A DNA stretch of 64,000 nt from Streptomyces sp. NRRL S-350 (GTDB lineage Bacteria > Actinomycetota > Actinomycetes > Streptomycetales > Streptomycetaceae), in the NCBI RefSeq assembly GCF_000719705.1, contig NZ_JOHO01000004.1, positions 269,830 through 333,829 of the forward strand, read 5' to 3'. How positions within the stretch are numbered: the first letter of the stretch is position 1; every line of letters starts with the position of its first letter. The notes beneath the pieces are model-generated. The model searched no databases, was not told where the DNA came from, and saw only the letters and a list, made by a program, of their open reading frames with translations. Positions 63,201-64,000 of this stretch are shown piece after piece. Position numbers and translations under genes: made by a program.

Positions 63201-64000
63201 GTGCCCTACGCCGTCTCGGGCACCTGCTCGGGCTGCGGCAACGCGCCCATGTCGATCGACTCGGTCTACCCGACCGCCGGCGCCGCCGGGACGAAGACCA
63301 CCATCACCCTGCGCGGCTCCGGACTCACCGCACAGCAGGTGCTGAACTTCTCCAGCATCAACGCCAACCGGCAGGCGACCGTGAAGAGCGCCGCCGCCGA
63401 CGGCAGCACGCTCACCGCGGAGCTGGACCTCACCGGGGTGGCCACCGGCACCGGCGGCCTCACCCTGGACAGCCGCATGACCCTCTCCCAGTCGTTCACC
63501 GTCACGGCCCCGGTCTCCCCGACCAACGGCCGCTTCACCGTGGCCGGCCCCTCGCGGGTGCTGGACACCCGGGCGGGCATCGGACGGTCGGGCTCCGACC
63601 CGGTACCGGCAGGCGGCGTCGTGAGCGTCGCGGCCGCCGGCCAGGTCGGTGTGCCGCAGGGCGTGAAGGCCGTGGTCCTGAACGTCACGGTGACCGAGCC
63701 CGCGGGGGACGGTCACCTGACCGCCTGGGCCTCGGGAACGCCCCAGCCGACGTCGTCCAACCTGAACTGGGTGGCCGGTCAGACGACGCCGAACCTGGTC
63801 GTGGTCCCGGTCGGGGCGGACGGCAAGGTGAATCTGCTCAACGCGGGTTGGGGTTCGACGCACCTGATCGCGGACGTCTTCGGGTACTACTCGGACAGTG
63901 TGGCGGGGTCGACCTTCTCGACGGTGGACCCGTCGCGGCTGCTCGACTCGCGTGCGGGCGTCGGCCGGCCGGGCGACGACAAGGTTTCGGCGAACGAGAC
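60285..64000 (+). CDS. Very large secreted Cys-rich repeat protein (3' end outside the window)
   Basis: An open frame from GTG 60285 (preceded by GGGGGGAACC) to the window edge, at least 1238 residues with no stop. An Arg-rich signal peptide (RRLALPLLAAATAVVSLLAP) is followed by a Pro/Thr/Ala-rich stretch (to about 125). About eight tandem units of roughly 95-110 residues come next, with paired Cys: the pattern is GC..G.L...G..DCYTL and D..G...C......C.L.G.GPY.L. An IPT/TIG-like module (SVYPTAGAAGTKTTITLRGS) lies near residue 990. Modules of the type VLDTRAGIGRSG, VVLNVTVTEPAGDGHLTAWA and NLVVVPVGADGKVNLLNAGW, DVFGYY begin near 1090, and a second copy starts at the edge. The repeated Cys pattern implies disulphide-stabilised beta domains outside the cell. 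The function is unknown; adhesion or surface layering is a guess. Confidence 0.82.
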   Translation, partial: MQARQARAVPNERGPGEAARRGGSRRLALPLLAAATAVVSLLAPVGVAAAADTPRAADPGSPTASAAPAPSGATTATAATPSAGPASPVNPAPDGTVTGTPPTTATPPPSGRSTTPPPAAPNPAANTASCTSIPASALAFGAAGIDGSLPAGNTSDCYTLSVPSGSVLRAPGLNAGKPGQNVHAAVTDSAGTTVCQFEGFNVSLCKLTGTGPYTVTVSEAYQAAATYTLRPARLDHPQGCVSEPLAPYGDPGAAALSGTVASYGADCYSVTASSAGRLGIRLTTGSASLFDPAGTKVCDVGAGLTRCTLAAPGAYALVVKGSDAPGNTTPYQVATTALSDPTGCAAAANTDFGRPAVDGKPVLGLQLDCLPFDGSPGQTFTGLGAHSWITDATGADGCTQAPPTTGCVLTGAGPYRVLTFIPVNGGVSTYQIQLHRISDPAGCPSASPQAWGVPADSSAVPCRILHAPSPGHYLLEAEGGVSLYRTDGSRLCPNGADLCDLPAAGTYTALIAGGWQYDATRQLPLVFHGPTDTQGCRTATDTGAADGALTGRLTGAGQYDCYTLPSLQGSKLALLSPARAAFVNPTTRVVDATGAEQCSSTYATSFCDLKGTAPYRLLIGTGATGQNPLGQYSVTAARTNATNGCTPFAGSGYPGTPGATAALDANRTAGCFLIPAGAHGASEMVDFDYSSLPATPPQTLAGELYVYDPAGAEACRTWAWSSTQAMCRLDPAKAYLALLVADGTSNTFRLIHRDTGTGADCQTAADTRVGGTQTRALLSSGLDARCTRVDASPTDQLVVSTAGDNGATHVTVTDSNGQQRCATGAYQLRCTVTGSIAYQLIVSASTFSGAPINAHLDIWRTVTDTGFPAECPAVTPGASGFGPLTGTLTVDHPVACAVVPVKARDAYTVTGVGDANNIRVSMLSRNLATQAYLGNDYCATNSGATQADCTITFGSPDSKALLLITPRTAADSVPYAVSGTCSGCGNAPMSIDSVYPTAGAAGTKTTITLRGSGLTAQQVLNFSSINANRQATVKSAAADGSTLTAELDLTGVATGTGGLTLDSRMTLSQSFTVTAPVSPTNGRFTVAGPSRVLDTRAGIGRSGSDPVPAGGVVSVAAAGQVGVPQGVKAVVLNVTVTEPAGDGHLTAWASGTPQPTSSNLNWVAGQTTPNLVVVPVGADGKVNLLNAGWGSTHLIADVFGYYSDSVAGSTFSTVDPSRLLDSRAGVGRPGDDKVSANE

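Overview
The window is very GC-rich DNA with dense, strongly GC3-biased genes. It carries several streptomycete hallmarks: an SsgA-like sporulation/cell-division protein, an XRE/DUF397/ATP-binding (whiJ/abaA-type) cassette, a Rex-type operator in front of cydAB-cydCD, an ECF41 sigma factor, an LAETG sortase substrate, and a TPP riboswitch on thiC. The neighbourhood ssgA - DUF5326 - thiC - LacI regulator - hisC - cydA - cydB - cydCD - GAF kinase matches, from memory, the order of the S. coelicolor core chromosome around SCO3926-SCO3948. I therefore infer a Streptomycetaceae chromosome (Streptomyces or Kitasatospora). I recognise no rRNA, tRNA, CRISPR array or prophage.

Layout. 1-5 kb: a secreted S53 (sedolisin) protease, a CGNR zinc-finger regulator and a flavin monooxygenase. 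4.8-12.9 kb: an acyl/aromatic catabolism block with paaN, a PIG-V-like membrane glycosyltransferase, a TetR regulator, an Lrp/AsnC regulator and the branched-chain 2-oxoacid dehydrogenase genes bkdABC (E1alpha, E1beta, E2; no E3). Two near-identical palindromes resembling PaaR sites sit on the paaN and bkd promoters. 13-18.2 kb: a flavohaemoglobin with a long Pro-rich extension, a Nudix hydrolase, ssgA, a small holin-like membrane protein, a cupin, tenA and a DUF5326 protein. 18.3-20.3 kb: the TPP riboswitch and thiC. 20.6-23.4 kb: a locally AT-richer accessory island with an IS21 IstA-like protein that has lost its catalytic residues, and a DUF2637 membrane protein. 23.6-28.4 kb: a VOC/LysR divergent pair, two membrane proteins and a metallophosphoesterase.

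28.6-35.7 kb: a LacI regulator, hisC with a long structured leader, and a MacA/MacB-like efflux operon (adaptor, ATPase, permease, secreted Gly-rich protein). 35.8-37.7 kb: the whiJ/abaA-type cassette, with codon use less GC-rich than its surroundings. 37.7-44 kb: a DUF6529/lipoprotein pair, a GNAT acetyltransferase, a frameshifted AspRS-like gene, and an ECF41 sigma factor divergent from an unusual SnoaL-LUD fusion gene, with two nearly identical ECF41-type promoters facing away from each other. 44-49.5 kb: a two-component system, a cell-wall-anchored protein and a DUF2236/EF-hand fusion. 49.7-58 kb: the cytochrome bd operon under a Rex-like palindrome, followed by a DevS/DosT-like GAF kinase. 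58-64 kb: a DUF1508 protein, a Cof-type HAD phosphatase, a tandem-repeat-rich gap and the start of a very large secreted Cys-rich repeat protein that runs off the window.

Most intergenic gaps hold strong hairpin terminators. The best leads for new biology are the ECF41/SnoaL-LUD unit, the shared paaN/bkd operator, the DUF2236/EF-hand fusion, the giant secreted repeat protein and the hisC leader. All functions are read from sequence and family knowledge; no database search was run.
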